From Baffinella frigidus (Eukaryota; Cryptophyceae; Cryptomonadales; Baffinellaceae): a DNA stretch of 11,382 nucleotides. The stretch lies in the NCBI GenBank assembly GCA_026770585.1, contig MU647570.1:74760-86141 (forward strand). Direction: 5' to 3'. Under the pieces are notes generated by a model, which did no database searches, was not told the origin of the DNA, and saw only the letters and a list, made by a program, of their open reading frames with translations. A program made the position numbers and the translations under genes. Shown here in pieces: positions 11,337 through 11,382 of this stretch; the stretch's first letter is position 1; each line of letters begins with the position of its first letter.

Positions 11337-11382
11337 ACCCTAAACCCTAAACCCTAAACCCTAAACTCTAAACCCTAAACCC
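11328..11382. repeat. CCCTAAA heptamer array at right edge
   Basis: About eight CCCTAAA units (one CTCTAAA), continuing to the window edge and preceded by a C homopolymer. C-rich on plus, opposite to the left-edge array. Confidence 0.9.

Overview
The window reads as nuclear DNA of a GC-rich eukaryote with intron-rich genes. It contains many arrays of the plant-type telomere heptamer (CCCTAAA/TTTAGGG) and its variants. An alga or related protist is the natural guess, but the sequence does not fix the lineage. There is no sign of bacterial, organellar or viral gene organisation.

Long open frames are misleading here because the real genes are split into short exons. Two divergent genes can be rebuilt by hand from reading-frame phase, splice sites and family motifs. 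On the minus strand (4534 down to the left edge) lies a HAT1-like gene (N-terminal half of a type B histone acetyltransferase), with seven exons at 4534-4432, 4277-4145, 3817-3714, 2874-2825, 2106-2032, 1203-1142 and 195-87. Its catalytic GNAT part is not in the window. On the plus strand (4838 to the right edge) lies COQ9, the mitochondrial ubiquinone-biosynthesis lipid-binding protein, with exons at 4838-5212, 5396-5473, 6419-6499, 8232-8352, 9866-9953 and 10647-10745, and a doubtful seventh at 11288-11336. All inferred introns are GT-AG and every junction keeps frame. About 303 bp between the two start codons forms a bidirectional promoter with an E2F-like site.

The unusual part is the introns. 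(1) They carry many partial copies of the neighbouring exons. Copies of an exon's 5' edge (with its acceptor) mostly lie upstream of the true exon; copies of its 3' edge (with its donor) lie downstream. (2) COQ9 intron 4 holds four 68-nt copies of the exon 4 end, each preceded by AG, three followed by GT and one by GC, separated by 'introns' made almost only of telomere-like heptamers. (3) The same intron ends in an array of 30-31 bp units, each containing a branch-point-like motif plus a GTGCGCAG acceptor; the last unit is the acceptor used here for exon 5. (4) Heptamer variants (CCCTAAA, CCCTAGA, CCCTACA, CCCGAAA, ACAGAAA) are homogenised in separate blocks. (5) Several short terminal-inverted-repeat elements are present, one inserted with an apparent 4-bp target duplication inside a dead copy of exon 4.

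Layout: 1-92 TTTAGGG array; 87-4534 HAT1-like gene (minus); 4535-4837 promoter; 4838-11336 COQ9 (plus); 11328-11382 CCCTAAA array. HAT1 and COQ9 belong to unrelated pathways (histone H4 acetylation; coenzyme Q synthesis); only the promoter links them.
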